Counted from the stretch's first letter, positions 1 through 11,056 are shown. The stretch: 64,000 bases of DNA from Apostichopus japonicus (GCF_037975245.1 NC_092581.1:2278501-2342500), one strand, 5' to 3'. Notes: generated by a model from the sequence alone, not told the origin. Program-made: numbers and translations.

Positions 1-1600
1 ATAAACACAATAATTTTGTTATTTTTTATATATGAAGGAACGTCCACCATCACGGCATCAACCACCATACCCAGTACGGGGAGTACAATGGGAGGAAACC
101 CGGGGCTATCAGGTAAGCCCAATTTATGACACACTGATTCGACAACTAAAGTTATTAAGCAGAGGGTTGGTAAGCGTTACTCCAACCGCATTACTTGCTC
201 TGTTTATTAATCTCCACTTGTTGGCTACCCATCGAAGTTGGTCTGAGAAATTATTGTATACTTATACTTCGACATATTTTCTTCATTGTGCAGATACCTC
301 GATGCTCGGTGCTACCACTGAATCGCCATCCGTTCCGAAAACATGTTGTTTTTATAAATACTCTTGAATTTTTGTGAGGGCTGTAGGCGAAGGGGGGGGG
401 GGAGGGGAGGGTTGCACTCCCGTAACAGTGGCAGAATTAATTCTTCTCCGACTTAGTAAAGACTTTCCCACCAACACCCACCCCACTATTTCCGCACGCC
501 ACTGACTTTGACGGATCCAGGTCTTTGATGCACAATAGACTCATATTTTGCTCTCGATCGTTGAATCGTTTATTAGTAATTATTTTCGGAAAACGAAATC
601 CAAATTGATGTTTAATAAACACAATAATTTTGTTATTTTTTATATATGAAGGAACGTCCACCATCACGGCATCAACCACCATACCCAGTACGGGGAGTAC
701 AATGGGAGGAAGCCCGGAGCTATCAGGTAAGCCCACGAATTTATGACACACAGATTCGACAACTTCAGTTATTAAGCAGAGGGTTGGTAAGCGTTACTCC
801 AACCGCATTACTTGCTCTGTTTATTAATCTCCACTTGTTGGCTACCCATCGAAGTTGGTCTGAGAAATTATTGTATACTTATACTTCGACATATTTTCTT
901 CATTGTGCAGATACCTCGATGCTCGGTGCTACCACTGAATCGCCATCCGTTCCGAAAACATGTTGTTTTTATAAATACTCTTGGTTTTTTTGTGAGGGCT
1001 GAAGGCGGGGGGGGGGGGGGGTAGAAGGGGAGGGTTGCACTCTCGTAACAGTGGCAGAATTCTTCTCCGACTTAGTGAAGACTTCCCCACCCACCCCACC
1101 CCACCCCAATATTTCCACACGCCACTGACTTCAACGAATCCAGGTCTTTTCTGCACTATAGACTCATATTTTGCTCTCGATCGTTGAATCGTTATTAGTA
1201 ATTATTTTCGGAAAACGAAATCCAAATTGATGTTTAATAAACACAATAATTTTGTTATTTTTTATATATGAAGGAACGTCCACCATCACGGCATCAACCA
1301 CCATACCCAGTACGGGGAGTACAATGGGAGGAAGCCCGGAGCTATCAGGTAAGCCCACGAATTTATGACACACAGATTCGACAACTTCAGTTATTAAGCA
1401 GAGGGTTGGTAAGCGTTACTCCAACCGTATTACTTGCTCTGTTCATTAATCTCCATTGTTGGCTACCCATCGAAGCTTGTCTGAGAAATTATTGTATAGC
1501 GCTAAGCAACTTATACTTCGACAAATTTTCTTCATTGTGCAGAAACCTCGACGCTCGGTTCGACCACGGAATCGCCATCCGTTTCGGCAACAAATAAAAC
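1..1600 (+). repeat. Tandem duplication of about 614-622 bp, three units
   Basis: Three head-to-tail units whose 75-nt exons begin at 38, 652 and 1274, giving periods of 614 and 622 bp. Exon, intron and intergenic poly-G/C tract are all copied. Units 1 and 2 are nearly identical throughout, while unit 3 diverges after about 1583 where it continues into the longer exon. The first unit begins at or before the window edge, so more units may lie upstream. Each full unit carries a G- or C-rich run (about 393-410, 1008-1030). Confidence 0.9.
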
Positions 1601-2054
1601 GGATACACCAATCATGGGTACCGAGAGGATGACGTCACTCACCATCATAGATGTCACCACTGTGAATACTTCAGGTAGGAGCCTTCTCGCTCCCTCATTA
1701 AAAATAAATCAATGGCATGTGGAAATTTCGCTCCTACTTTCCCTTCACCTCCCAACCCCAATCTCCCCCTCCCCGCCCCACCCCACCCCACCCCATCACC
1801 TCCACACACAAAGTTAATTTCTAGACCAACCACACAAATTATATAACGCTATTTACAAACAGCAGTGCAGACCGTTTTCACTGTGTGAAAATATAATAAC
1901 TGCGGTAAAACGCTTCTCCTTTTTTCTGTTTTTTTTTTTGAATTGGTAACCTTTGAAACCGTGACATTATTTTATTACATTTCATTATTTTGCTTAGCCA
2001 CCGATATGATGACGTCAACCCTTAACTACATCGATGTCAGCACGGATGCACCAG
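38..2054 (+). CDS. Mucin-like membrane protein gene, internal Ser/Thr-rich exon cluster (5' end outside window)
   Basis: Candidate exons, each with AG before and GT after: 38-112, 652-726 and 1274-1348 (75 nt each; read in the spliced frame they encode Thr/Ser/Pro-rich peptide such as TSTITASTTIPSTGSTMGG), 1543-1674 (132 nt, containing TTESPSVSATNKTD and MTSLTIIDVTT) and 1998-2054 (57 nt, containing MTSTLNYIDVSTDAP). All are phase 1 at both ends, so any can be skipped or duplicated without shifting the frame. Partner exons of the 132-nt exon in the two upstream units start at 294 and 911 but diverge after the SPSV codons. The 294 copy meets an in-frame TGA at 365; the 911 copy could end in phase at 991 before GTGAGG. 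Such Ser/Thr repeats are typical of O-glycosylated mucin stalks; that role is inferred. They splice in phase to the TM exon at 4380. Exon calls come from splice signals and frame only, with no transcript. Confidence 0.7.
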
Positions 2055-2338
2055 GTAGGGAACTTTTTATGGCAAACCAACGGGGCCAAAAAACGGCGGT
2101 TAAGTACAATCAAAACAATCAATCATGGGAGCCGCGTTTTTACTGAAAAGTGATATATTTCTCAAAGCTTCTTCGATGGTCGACAGAAAACATTACACAA
2201 TCCCCCACCAAATGCGCCATAGAAATTCGACGACACTTACCCAGAATTCAGAAGATCATATTCTGGGTATAGTGTAATTAGTTTTGCGTGTATCATGTCC
2301 AATGTCTCGTTAACCCACTAAAGTCTTATTGTAATTCC

Positions 2339-2455
2339 CAGGCGCGTAGCCAGGAATTTGCCAAGGGAGGGGCGAAACTGTAGATTCGGCATTGCAAACT
2401 ATCTAAGCGGAGCGCCACAATGGTTGGCGCGAAGCGTACAAGAAAATTTTGGCTG
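2339..2455. mobile_element. Fragment of a 'GGCGTAGCCAGG' repeat family
   Basis: Begins GGCGCGTAGCCAGG and contains CTATCTAAGCGGAGCGCCAC and GGCGCGAAGCGTACAAG. In inverted form the same blocks occur in the elements at 46595-47563 and 61819-63164 and in the element at 60157-61066. The fragment ends where the (TTTCA)n tail of the adjacent antisense LINE begins, which suggests the LINE inserted into an older copy. Confidence 0.7.
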
Positions 2456-3893
2456 TAAATTTCATTTCATTTCATTTCATTTATTTGTTTTTTCTCAATA
2501 TACGGTACATTGTATGTCATACAAACGTTTACAGATATGAAATTGAGTATAAAGAGAAAGGAAGTGATCTAAAAACCTGAAAGGCTTATCGAGTAGAGCC
2601 ACTCCCTAAAGAAGGAAAATAATTAAGTTATCAGAGTTAACGATATAAACAAACAAAGATTTCTAAAAAGTATTATGGATCAATAATCACTTATGTAAAC
2701 CTCGCTTAATTGACTTTTAAAGGAACGTGGTGACTGAGAATCATTTTGTATATGATCATGATGATTAAGTAGATAATTCCAGCAAGTGTTTGCCCGATAA
2801 CGTATACTCTGTTTACCCAGGTTACTATGGGGAAAAAGTCTATGTATGTGACCAGCCTGTCTTGTATTATAATCATGGATTTCCCTATTAACAGTGAATA
2901 AATTTTTACATATGGGCGGATTATACCCATTAATAGAGCGATAAGCGAATGTAGCAAGATGAACTTTCACAAGGTCCGGTAATTTCAGTAGCTTAAGTGA
3001 GGCAAATAATTTACTAGTATGATCGTTATAGTCGGCAGGAGATATATGTCGAATAGCCCTTTTTTGAAGTACAAAAAGTTTCTTAATGTTATAAGCAGCC
3101 GTGCCAGACCAAACTGTAATGCAATAAGTAAGGTGAGGATAAATTAAAGTAAAATATAAAGAACGAAGAATATGTTTTGGTAAGTAGTGCTTCAATTTGG
3201 AAAGAATCCCAACGCCACGAGAAATATTTGTTGATATTGTATTTATGTGATGACGCCATGTCAGACCAGAATCAATAGTTACCCCTAGAAAAGTGGTAAA
3301 ACACACTTTTTTTAGACTACTACCATGCATCTGTATGTCAGACAGAATATTCCTATTCCTACCTTCATTGAAAACAACATATTTTGTCTTACCTACATTT
3401 AAAGAAAGTTTGTTAGCTGAAAACCAAGCATGAAATTCATCAAGCACATGACAAACTCTAGCCCTCATTTCCACAGGATCCAAGCCAGAGAAAAAAATAT
3501 TAGTATCATCAGCGAATGATATGATAGTACAATTATCTGACACATGACAAATATCATTTACATATATTATAAAAAGCAAGGGCCCCAATATAGATCCTTG
3601 TGGAACCCCACAAACAACATTCATGCAATCAGAATCCGTATGAAGACAATTTGTAAATTGTTTTCTGTTTGATAAATAGCTTCTAATCCAGTCTAGTCCT
3701 GTGCCTCTTATGCCATAATGTGACAATTTCATAAACAAAATACGGTGATCAATTGTATCAAACGCTTTGGACAAGTCCAAGAATACACCGACGGAAGTCA
3801 TTTTATTATCTATGGCATCATACAATACCTCCAAGGCCTCAGTCAAAGCAAGTTCGGTTGAGTGTCCTGGCCGATACCCATATTGACTGTATT
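2456..3893 (-). mobile_element. 5'-truncated non-LTR retrotransposon (CR1/Jockey-type reverse transcriptase)
   Basis: The open frame runs on the minus strand from about 3893 to the stop at 2680 without interruption. RT landmarks in order: RPGHSTELALTEAL near the 5' limit, FLDLSKAFDTIDHRI (RT motif A, catalytic Asp), GVPQGSILGPLLFIIYVNDI (motif B) and SFADDTNIF (motif C, FADD). A thumb and C-terminal region follow, with DYNTRQAGH and RYRANTCWN near the end. The APE endonuclease and ORF1 are missing, so this is a 5'-truncated insertion ending at the minisatellite junction near 3893. The 3' end carries a short (TTTCA)n tail (2461-2481 on the plus strand). It lies antisense within the last intron of the mucin-like gene. 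The intact frame suggests a fairly young copy, but it cannot be autonomous. Confidence 0.9.
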
Positions 3894-4250
3894 ATCACAA
3901 AAGCGTCCTAGTTAAAGACAGTTTAATATATGAGAGTAAGTCTGACTTTATAAAAAATAAAGTGATTGCATATAGCTTTACCCCCTCCCCCCTCCCCACC
4001 CCATAACAAAAAGCGTCCTATATAAAGTCAGTTTAATATATGAGAGTAAGTCTGAATAACAAATAAAGTGACTGTATATAGCTTTACCCCCCCCCCCCCC
4101 TCCCCATAACAAAAAGCGTCCTAGTTAAAGTCAGTTTAATATATGAGAGTAAGTCTGACTTTACAACAAATAAAGTGATTGTATATAGCTTTACACCCCT
4201 CCCCACCCCATAACAAAAAATGTTATTGTATATAACTTTACCCCCCCCCC
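3893..4250. repeat. Minisatellite with 103-110-bp period in the last intron
   Basis: The block AAGCGTCCTA followed by a shared ATATGAGAGTAAGTCTGA motif and a poly-C run recurs starting at 3901, 4011 and 4114, with a shortened fourth copy from about 4208. Each unit ends in a C-rich tract of variable length (for example 4087-4100 and 4242-4256). Confidence 0.85.
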
Positions 4251-4379
4251 CCCCCACCCGCACAGAGTAATGGAGAGGAGATGATTTTGCTCGTTTTTTT
4301 ACCAGTGGAATCCATATTTTTTAATTCAAGAAAGTTATTTCGCTTTACCCCCTTCCCTTTATCTTTTACTATGTTACAG

Positions 4380-4735
4380 ATGCCGAGGAATCAACCAGTG
4401 AAATAACAGTTGCCTTGTATGCAAGTGTTGGTATGGCTATGGTGTTGTTTGTTATCGTTGTCTGCTTCATTTACATAAGGTGCACACAAATGAAAAGCAA
4501 AGCTGCAGTTGATGAAATTGAATTACAGACGGGCCAACGAAATCGAGATAGGCAAAGTACATTCTTACCAGCATCCAAGAATGAAACCGAGTGTTCACCG
4601 AACCACGAAATAATATTCACATCGGTGAATGAATCTTCTTCCCCTTGGCCAAATGAAGAAGATAAGCAAGTTAAGTTAAAATCCTTCAAAAGCTATGACA
4701 GAGATCCCGACTTATTAATTGGCAAAACCAATTAA
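4380..4735 (+). CDS. Terminal exon of the mucin-like gene: TM helix and cytoplasmic tail
   Basis: The acceptor follows a pyrimidine-rich run ending in TTACAG at 4379. The exon begins with two bases completing a phase-1 codon, matching the upstream exons, and runs to TAA at 4733-4735. It encodes a short Glu/Ser/Thr extracellular stem, one hydrophobic helix (VALYASVGMAMVLFVIVVCF), a Cys/Lys/Arg-containing stop-transfer region (IYIRCTQMKSK) and a polar tail of about 80 residues rich in Glu, Asp, Ser and Asn. The topology fits a type I membrane protein with a mucin ectodomain. No kinase, ITAM or PDZ motif is obvious in the tail. The family was not recognised by name. Confidence 0.75.
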
Positions 4736-4987
4736 TACCTCTTGATATATAGTTGAACACTGAGTATATAATGTTTGGCTACGCAGAACGAACGGTTTGT
4801 GTTCTTTACATAGTAACATATAACCAGCACTAATGGGAATAACAAACCTATGTAAACCTATGTACGCACAGTAATGTAGTGTATTACTAACTTGCACAAC
4901 GTTGGCGCAGAAGAAGAAAAGAGAAAGGTTGAAGTTTTATAGGAACCTTTAAACGCACTGAGGCGCATGCGCTGATACATACTCTTT

Positions 4988-5366
4988 CAGTGGCGTAGGA
5001 AGGTACTTTTGAGTGGGGGGGGGGCTGAAGACTGACGGCCGGCCTGGGGGAGGGGTCTAAGGGGAGGGTGTGTCGCCCTCCCCTTTGGATTTTTTTTTTT
5101 GCATTTCCAGGTGGCTTCAGATGCAATTTGGTGCAATATAGCACACTTAAACACCCACTCCATTTTATAAATAATTTTGCATTTTCACCTGGCCTTAGAT
5201 GCAATTTGGTGCTCCAAATGAGATTTTCTTTCTCATTTGGAAATGAAAAAGGGGTTTTCTGACTTGCGAAGCGGGGGGGGGGGGGGTGGCGGACTGATAC
5301 TTCCTCCCCTCCATATTTTTCACTGGGGGGCTGGCGCCCCCAGCCCCCCGGTTCCTACGCCCTTAG
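4988..5366. mobile_element. hAT-like MITE, copy 1 of the CAGTGGCGTAGG family
   Basis: 379 bp bounded by CAGTGGCGTAGGAAGG at the left and a GGTTCCTACGCCCTTAG right end. It is flanked by TACTCTTT (4980-4987) and TACTCGTT (5367-5374), an 8-bp duplication with one mismatch. 8-bp duplications and CA-starting inverted ends are typical of hAT superfamily elements. No transposase is encoded. A second copy in inverted orientation lies at 48818-49182. It contains a long G run (5271-5286). The internal block TTAGATGCAATTTGGTGC recurs in slightly changed form in the 37387-37894 element. Confidence 0.8.
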
Positions 5367-5374
5367 TACTCGTT

Positions 5375-6120
5375 GATATGTTTGTGTTTGTGAGCAGACA
5401 TAGCTTATATGGCTAGTAATCTTTATTCTACAGTGCTGTTCGTAATTATGTTAGATAATCAAATAATAGTCACTCATAGTTCAAAAGCTTCAACAATCAT
5501 GATAACACCGCTCGCAAAATACTAGCTCCTACGAACAGATGCCATGGTTTAAATCACGACTGCTACATCACGTCTGCAGAAATATATTGGAAGATATTAG
5601 CACTTGTAAAAGGGTACTTTTAACAAACTATGAGAAACTTTAGGATGAAAAAATTTAGGGCGTATTCTGATGAAATTTTAATTAACTAAATTCATAATCA
5701 TATCTTTACTTTGTGTGCTTACAACTTTGTGGATATATAAAACATTTTTTACCTCACTTTTCATTACTGTGAGTAGCTCGATATGTTTGCAATGTACGCC
5801 CTCTATTATGAATATGCATTAGTACAAACGCACTTTATAGTGTCATTAAAACAATATAAAACAACCGTATCAAAACACACACATAACCAAATGTCTTTAT
5901 ATCTGTTGTGAAAAAGTTTTCTTCTATTTTCAACAATTGGTAAGGTTAAATACGTATTATACTATCTAATGTATATGATCATTTTAGTACATTTGTTTCA
6001 GAATTAAAATCCGAACGTTGTTAAGTATCGTTTTTAAGTTTTAATCAAGTATTGATTACTATAAGTTAAACAAAATGGCCGGGGGATTAGTCTTACAACT
6101 CTTTCCGTCATTTAATTTAA
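5375..6120. other. Intergenic, no gene seen
   Basis: AT-rich sequence without a supported coding region, repeat or RNA motif; only short chance open frames are present. Confidence 0.5.
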
Positions 6121-6840
6121 TTTAATTTAATTTAATTTAATCTCATTTCATTTCATTTCATTTCATTTCATTTCATTTCATTTCATTTCATTTCATTTCA
6201 TTTCATTTCATTTCATTTCATTTCATTTCATTTCATTTCATTTCATTTCATTTCTAATTTCATTTCTAATCTAATTTCTAATTTACACATATTATTGATT
6301 ATACGTTAAATAAATGGCCTGCATATTTGTGAAAGGGATGTGTTCTGAGAAACCTCGTGGCTGAATTAACAAACAAATAGAACACTGCAAGAAAGGAAGT
6401 AAAAACAACTAAGGAAGCAAGAAAAAGAACAAAAAACAGGACCGTGTGTGTACGTATACGGTGTGTACACACTTAACATACATGTATACAAAAACTATGA
6501 GATGGTCAAAAGAAACCATGATAGTAAAACTTATCGGGAGAATGCAATCAATAATAAATTGCATTCCTATCTTATTGAAGAAAGAGAGTGAATTATAATA
6601 ATCCTTGATGCTGATCCTTAACCGACCAGTTCTCTTACAACGTGTGGGAAGATGGAACGCATTGTGTTCTGGTAGACAGAGAATTCCAGACATTTATAGG
6701 ACAGTTTCGCGTATATAAGCTTCAGAACCCCAAGTTAAGTTGTAATGCAGGATAAATAGTGGGTTTAAATTGGCATGTCTAGTGTCATCCTTATGTATGT
6801 CATTATTGCTTAAAGAATCATTCTTTGAAAACACAGGATT
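6121..6840 (-). mobile_element. 3' end of a CR1/Jockey-type LINE with long (TTTCA)n tail
   Basis: On the minus strand, 6700-6830 reads through a C-terminal RT-like stretch (NNDIHKDDTRHANLN and LHYNLTWGSEAYIRETV), recalling the C-terminus of the element at 2680-3893. The next coding block, containing CLPEHNAFHLPTRCKRTG, is separated by a stop. The copy is short and degenerate. The (TTTCA)n array at about 6143-6254, with TTTAA units before it, sits at the 3' side just as in the first LINE and is probably its expanded tail. Confidence 0.6.
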
Positions 6841-7304
6841 AATGATCATTTAAAAGCTGTGTATGTACAAAACCTGCGATGTTTACATTATAACAAGATA
6901 CTTTAAATTTTAAGAGATTAAGATTAAGGAGTAACTGGCTGGCGGGTCATCATTAATTTGCAAATTTGCCGATTAGCCTTTTTTTCCGGTAGATGGAACA
7001 ACCGGTTAACGATTGAATTTGCTGTTTTCAGAACAAGTATATATAGAACATGTACGAGAGGAGAGATGGCCGGCGACCACAGTTTCGTAAAGTGGTCGGA
7101 GAATTATTCTTCTTTTCTCCTCTCTTTTTATTATCGGAAAGAATATATTTCCCTTTAAAAATTACGCCAACATATCTAACATCTATTTTGGAAATGGACA
7201 AAGATGTTATCTCACCCAGGTAAGCTAATATATAGAGTCAATATATACTTCAAGGAATTTTTATGAACTTAGAGTCTTCTAAACTTTTTTTTTTTTTTAA
7301 TTCA

Positions 7305-7418
7305 TTAATATATGTCGATTCCACTTGAATGTGTAGATTTTGTACTAAATAAAATGCATGTATCATTAGTTTTATCAATATTCAGTGATAGCTTATTAGC
7401 AGCAAACCAGTTCCGATA
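7305..7418 (-). pseudogene. Small LINE reverse transcriptase fragment
   Basis: The minus strand reads RNWFAANKLSLNIDKTND, matching the conserved 'WF..NKLSLN..KT' block just after the catalytic FADD motif in CR1/Jockey-type reverse transcriptases; the 2680-3893 element has WFSANKLSLNVGKTKY at the same place. No flanking RT motifs are recognisable, so this is a relic. Confidence 0.7.
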
Positions 7419-7419
7419 T

Positions 7420-9590
7420 TTATGGCTTCCTTTGGGGTATACACTTTCACATACAGAATAAAGTATACGGGGAGTATCATGTATATTGGTTGTATACCAG
7501 TGCAGAAGGAAAAATCCTTTGCAGATTCCACCACGCATGCGCGAAATCGATTTATGATGATTTTATCAAGATTTATATCAGGTTCATGGTTAGTTCTTTT
7601 CTACTCAAATAAGTATGAAAAGAAATAATATAAAAAAAAATTATTTTTTAATTTTTTGTGCATTTTCTTGTGCAGTCTCAACATCGATTGCATTTTGCTT
7701 TAAAACTCCACGAGTATACACGGTATAGGTATAAATGAGCCAATTTTCACCGGGCTTCGTTGAAGTTTGCCGAGGCGGGACAGAATGAAGCGATAAGTCA
7801 AACAAGTTGTTCGGTTACACATTTGAAGACGGGGAAATGTACCCCTGAGTGTTCTCGCGTAGGCCTACTAATTTGAATTGACGGAGACTATATATAAGGA
7901 ACCACCGGTTAAGGGCTACAGTTCTTGTTTTCAAGACACATATATGCACGTTGTAATACACATAGGAACGGAAGTCATTTTCTTGTTATTTTACCGAACA
8001 GATGCTATTTGAATCTCCAGTAAGGAAATTACAGTCACATAGGACAAGTAATTGGAATAAACCTTCAACGGCCAAAATGACTCCCTACGACCAAACTTTA
8101 TATTGTGGCGACCTATAACCTGTACCAACAAAACTACAAATTCGGCAAAATCTAAACCGTGAGTTTGGCCGAATAAAAAAACATGGTATATGTATTGTAT
8201 TTTATGTTGTTAACTCGTTACACCGTTGTACCTATGATGAGTGTGTTGTTTGCCGAGATATTTCTAATACAATACACTTCACGCATGCGCACGTAACACG
8301 TTCTCCATTTATTGCCTCAAATAACATCTTATACCAAGCATAATACACTAACGAGAAAGTGTGTTCTTGAGATTATATGAATGGAGTCGCCAAAACATGT
8401 TTTCATTGAGTTGCTAGAATTAAGAAGCTGACGTCATCATCAATTCGGTCTTAAAGGAGCAGTCCAGAGATTTTTTATTTTTTTTATTTATTAAAATTGA
8501 ATATCTCACGGAACAGATATAGGTAGAGATATGCCTAACACTTTTTTTTTCTTTTGACACCTATGACATATCAAGACTAATATTCGTCCTAAAGAGTTGT
8601 CCTTTAAAGAAAACGGTCAGGTCTCACCCAATTAGACTCGGGTGAAAGCAGAAAAACATATACATAAATAGAATAAACAGAATTTGTGATGGAACAGAAG
8701 CGGCTATCTGCAGCACACACACACATTCACACACACGCGCACAAAGAAAGCAGTAACTTTGAAGTTTACCAAACTTAGTGTGACATGTTCAAATGTATAT
8801 CTCCACAGACGGTTACCTATTATTTACTGATATTATAAATAGTTACGGTGTCTGGATACTGGTTAATAATTGTTATAACTTATGGCTCGGTGAAACAGGT
8901 TTCTGTTGGTCCTATTTGTGGATTTGTATTATTTCTAATGAACAGCCGCCAATATACTTCCAATACGAAATGTGATTAAGTTTGCGGTAAAGAGAGCAAA
9001 CGATCACGTGATTCGTTTGAACCCTCCAGTATTTCTCACGCCCCCAGAAAATGCCCATCTATACCTGAATGTGGTGTTGTTCGTTACCATTACATCCGGG
9101 TATTAGTAATTAAACGACACCTGTGATACTGGTAACATAATTAACACCGATCTTTGAGAGGCAATTCTGTTATTAAAAGACTGACACAAACGAGGTCATA
9201 CAACTTTTACAGGTCACCAAAAGTAAGGCTATTCATTTCCAATTGAAAACTTGTTATGTGCAAGGAAATATGTAGCCTCTCTCTAACGTGTTGGTAGCAG
9301 TGTACATTATAACTATATACGCCTATGTGGTGATATAACCTGCAGGGGTTTATCGAGCTCCCGGCAGGGAAGGAGCAGGGGGAAGGGGGCTGAATGGCTG
9401 AATGTGACTAAGTGTGGCACGGACAGGGGATGGTGGGAGGTGATGAGAGAAACCTGGAGCAAGGTCAATCATTTAAATGTCTGCAGCTAGTCTACCCAAG
9501 CTGTCTTCCGTTTGTAAGATCCGCTTACTTATTCACAGCTCCCTCCCCCCCCCCCCTATAGGATTGTACAAGTACGTGTACTTGTGCGTG
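7420..9590. other. Intergenic, no gene seen
   Basis: AT-rich, with a short (CA)n stretch near 8719-8745 and poly-C near 9547-9557. No coding region or repeat with partner copies was recognised. Confidence 0.45.
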
Positions 9591-9648
9591 TACTACGTAT
9601 ATATATATGTATAATAAATATATATATATATTTATATATATATATATT

Positions 9649-9810
9649 TATATGTTGATACTAGATGAGACTAGTGGAACACTAGTAGTTGTAACTCGGA
9701 GTTTCACGCTTTGTAGCGATCTTCAGAGTTGTCTGAAGATCGCTACAAAGCGTGAAACTCCGAGTTACAACTACTAGTGTTCCACTAGTCTCATCTAGTA
9801 TCAACATATA
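9649..9810. repeat. Perfect palindrome, 79-bp arms with 4-bp spacer, in (TA)n surroundings
   Basis: Left arm 9649-9727, spacer GTTG 9728-9731, right arm 9732-9810; no mismatch was found comparing the arms by eye. It is bordered by (TA)n on the left and by a unique block CTCTGTCCAATGGACATAG on the right. The right arm repeats, with a few changes, at 26347-26425. It contains the hammerhead motif annotated separately. Confidence 0.95.
9727..9772 (+). ncRNA. Hammerhead ribozyme motif (type I, short stem III), copy 1
   Basis: A 46-nt self-cleaving RNA motif. Stem I pairs AGTTGT (9727-9732) with ACAACT (9767-9772). The core CTGAAGA (9733-9739) matches CUGANGA. Stem II pairs CGCT (9741-9744) with AGCG (9749-9752) around ACAA, with a U.U opposition at its base. 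GAA (9754-9756) matches the second core strand. Stem III is ACT/AGT (9757-9759, 9763-9765) with a CCG triloop. T9766 is the expected cleavage-site nucleotide (position 17; A, C or U allowed). Hammerheads with very short stem III are known from Penelope-like retroelements and metazoan retrozymes. It lies in one arm of the palindrome, so a longer transcript could instead pair the two arms. No activity data. Confidence 0.75.
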
Positions 9811-9869
9811 TTCCGCTCTGTCCAATGGACATAGAGCACTCTGCGCCAAGATAGACGCCAACCTACTCT

Positions 9870-9953
9870 ATATATATTTATATATATATAGCCTATATAT
9901 ATAGCCTATATATATAGCCTATATATATAGCCTATATATATAGCCTATATATA
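9870..9953. repeat. (TA)n with 'TATATAGCCTA' short tandem repeat
   Basis: About five or six tandem units of the period TATATATAGCC follow a (TA)n tract directly downstream of the palindrome region. Confidence 0.85.
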
Positions 9954-10585
9954 TCTGATCTGAACTTCCCCGATCCGATGGAGCGCATATATATAACAAT
10001 TTTGACAGAATTTTGAGGCAAATATGTTTGGTAGTTGTTAACACGCCACCAACAGTCTCCTCATGAGTTCAACCACACACTTTATGATCATGTTGATTCA
10101 GTGTCAGGATTTTTTATTTTCTTCGGAAACACTTGATCATTCTGGACCAGATTTTCAAAATACGACAGCATCAGCAAAATCTTTTTAAACAACATCTCTG
10201 GTTCCGAAAGATCACACTTTGTGTCACCCTTCATTTACCACCGAGTTTCAAGGATTGTTAACCGTGCAGGTAATTTAGGGGTTCTTATACAAACTCAAGC
10301 ACAATAATCGGATTTCCGACATGTCATCTTTCAACAAAATTTTGTTCCAGTCATGGCTATATCTGGGCGATCAAAGCGTAGGCGAACTTCAACTCGGTTT
10401 TCAACCGATAAGGAAATTGCTATATATTTGTCGCATGGATACTTTTTCTGCTACCGTACTCTTTTTTTTCATTTTCTTCAAAAATTTTAATCTTTGACCT
10501 CCATCTGTGGTCATGATTAAGGAGGTATATGGACTTCATAATAATAATACTTTTCACAATAATAGACATATACTATATTTGGTTA
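9954..10585. other. Intergenic, no gene seen
   Basis: No supported gene, repeat or motif was recognised. Confidence 0.4.
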
Positions 10586-10588
10586 GAG

Positions 10589-10631
10589 CATGGAGGTAAA
10601 AACAGAAAAACACTCTGTTTTTACCTCCATG
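10589..10631. repeat. Perfect hairpin, 17-bp arms
   Basis: CATGGAGGTAAAAACAG (10589-10605) is exactly complementary to the sequence at 10615-10631, with a 9-nt loop. It is flanked by GGTTAGAG on the left and GGTTAGAA on the right. A shorter version (GTTAGAGCATGGAG ... CTCCATGGTTAGAG) lies at 55092-55125. Confidence 0.85.
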
Positions 10632-11056
10632 GTTAGAAGAAAAAGAAAGTGAGGAACTGAGGTGAAAGGTTTAGAGACATTTAAAATGCTTAATGGAACG
10701 TATTAAGTTGTTGCGTATACAGCCATGTGGATTAAGATAACATATGTGCATATAATAGCGTTACACGACCAAGTGTGTGTTAGCTCGCATTAAGATCTTA
10801 CATATACAAATATTTCCGCTATCGTTATCATCTTGTTACTACGGCGACTGCTTGGTTAAACATTTCATCTCCCAAATTATACCGTTCTCAAAAGTCTTCT
10901 TCCTGAAGCTTTTTTCTGTTTTTTTTTTTTTGCGTGTCTTAATTTAATGATTTTGATTTCTAGTGGGGGGCATATAAGAATTACAAACGGCCATAACATC
11001 CTACAAAAGTTTTTAAGTGTTCCTTCCTTCGTCTGGAATTACTCCTCCAACATATA

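Noticed and set aside
437-1373. Minus-strand open frames beginning MCHKFVGLPDSSG in the tandem units
   Set aside because: They are repeated only because the genomic unit is repeated, and they run opposite the supported exons without recognisable features.
32-1597. Plus-strand open frames starting MKERPPSRHQPP in each tandem unit
   Set aside because: They read through exon, donor and intron in a different frame from the spliced one. The phase-1 Thr/Ser-rich reading bounded by AG and GT fits better and joins the TM exon in phase.
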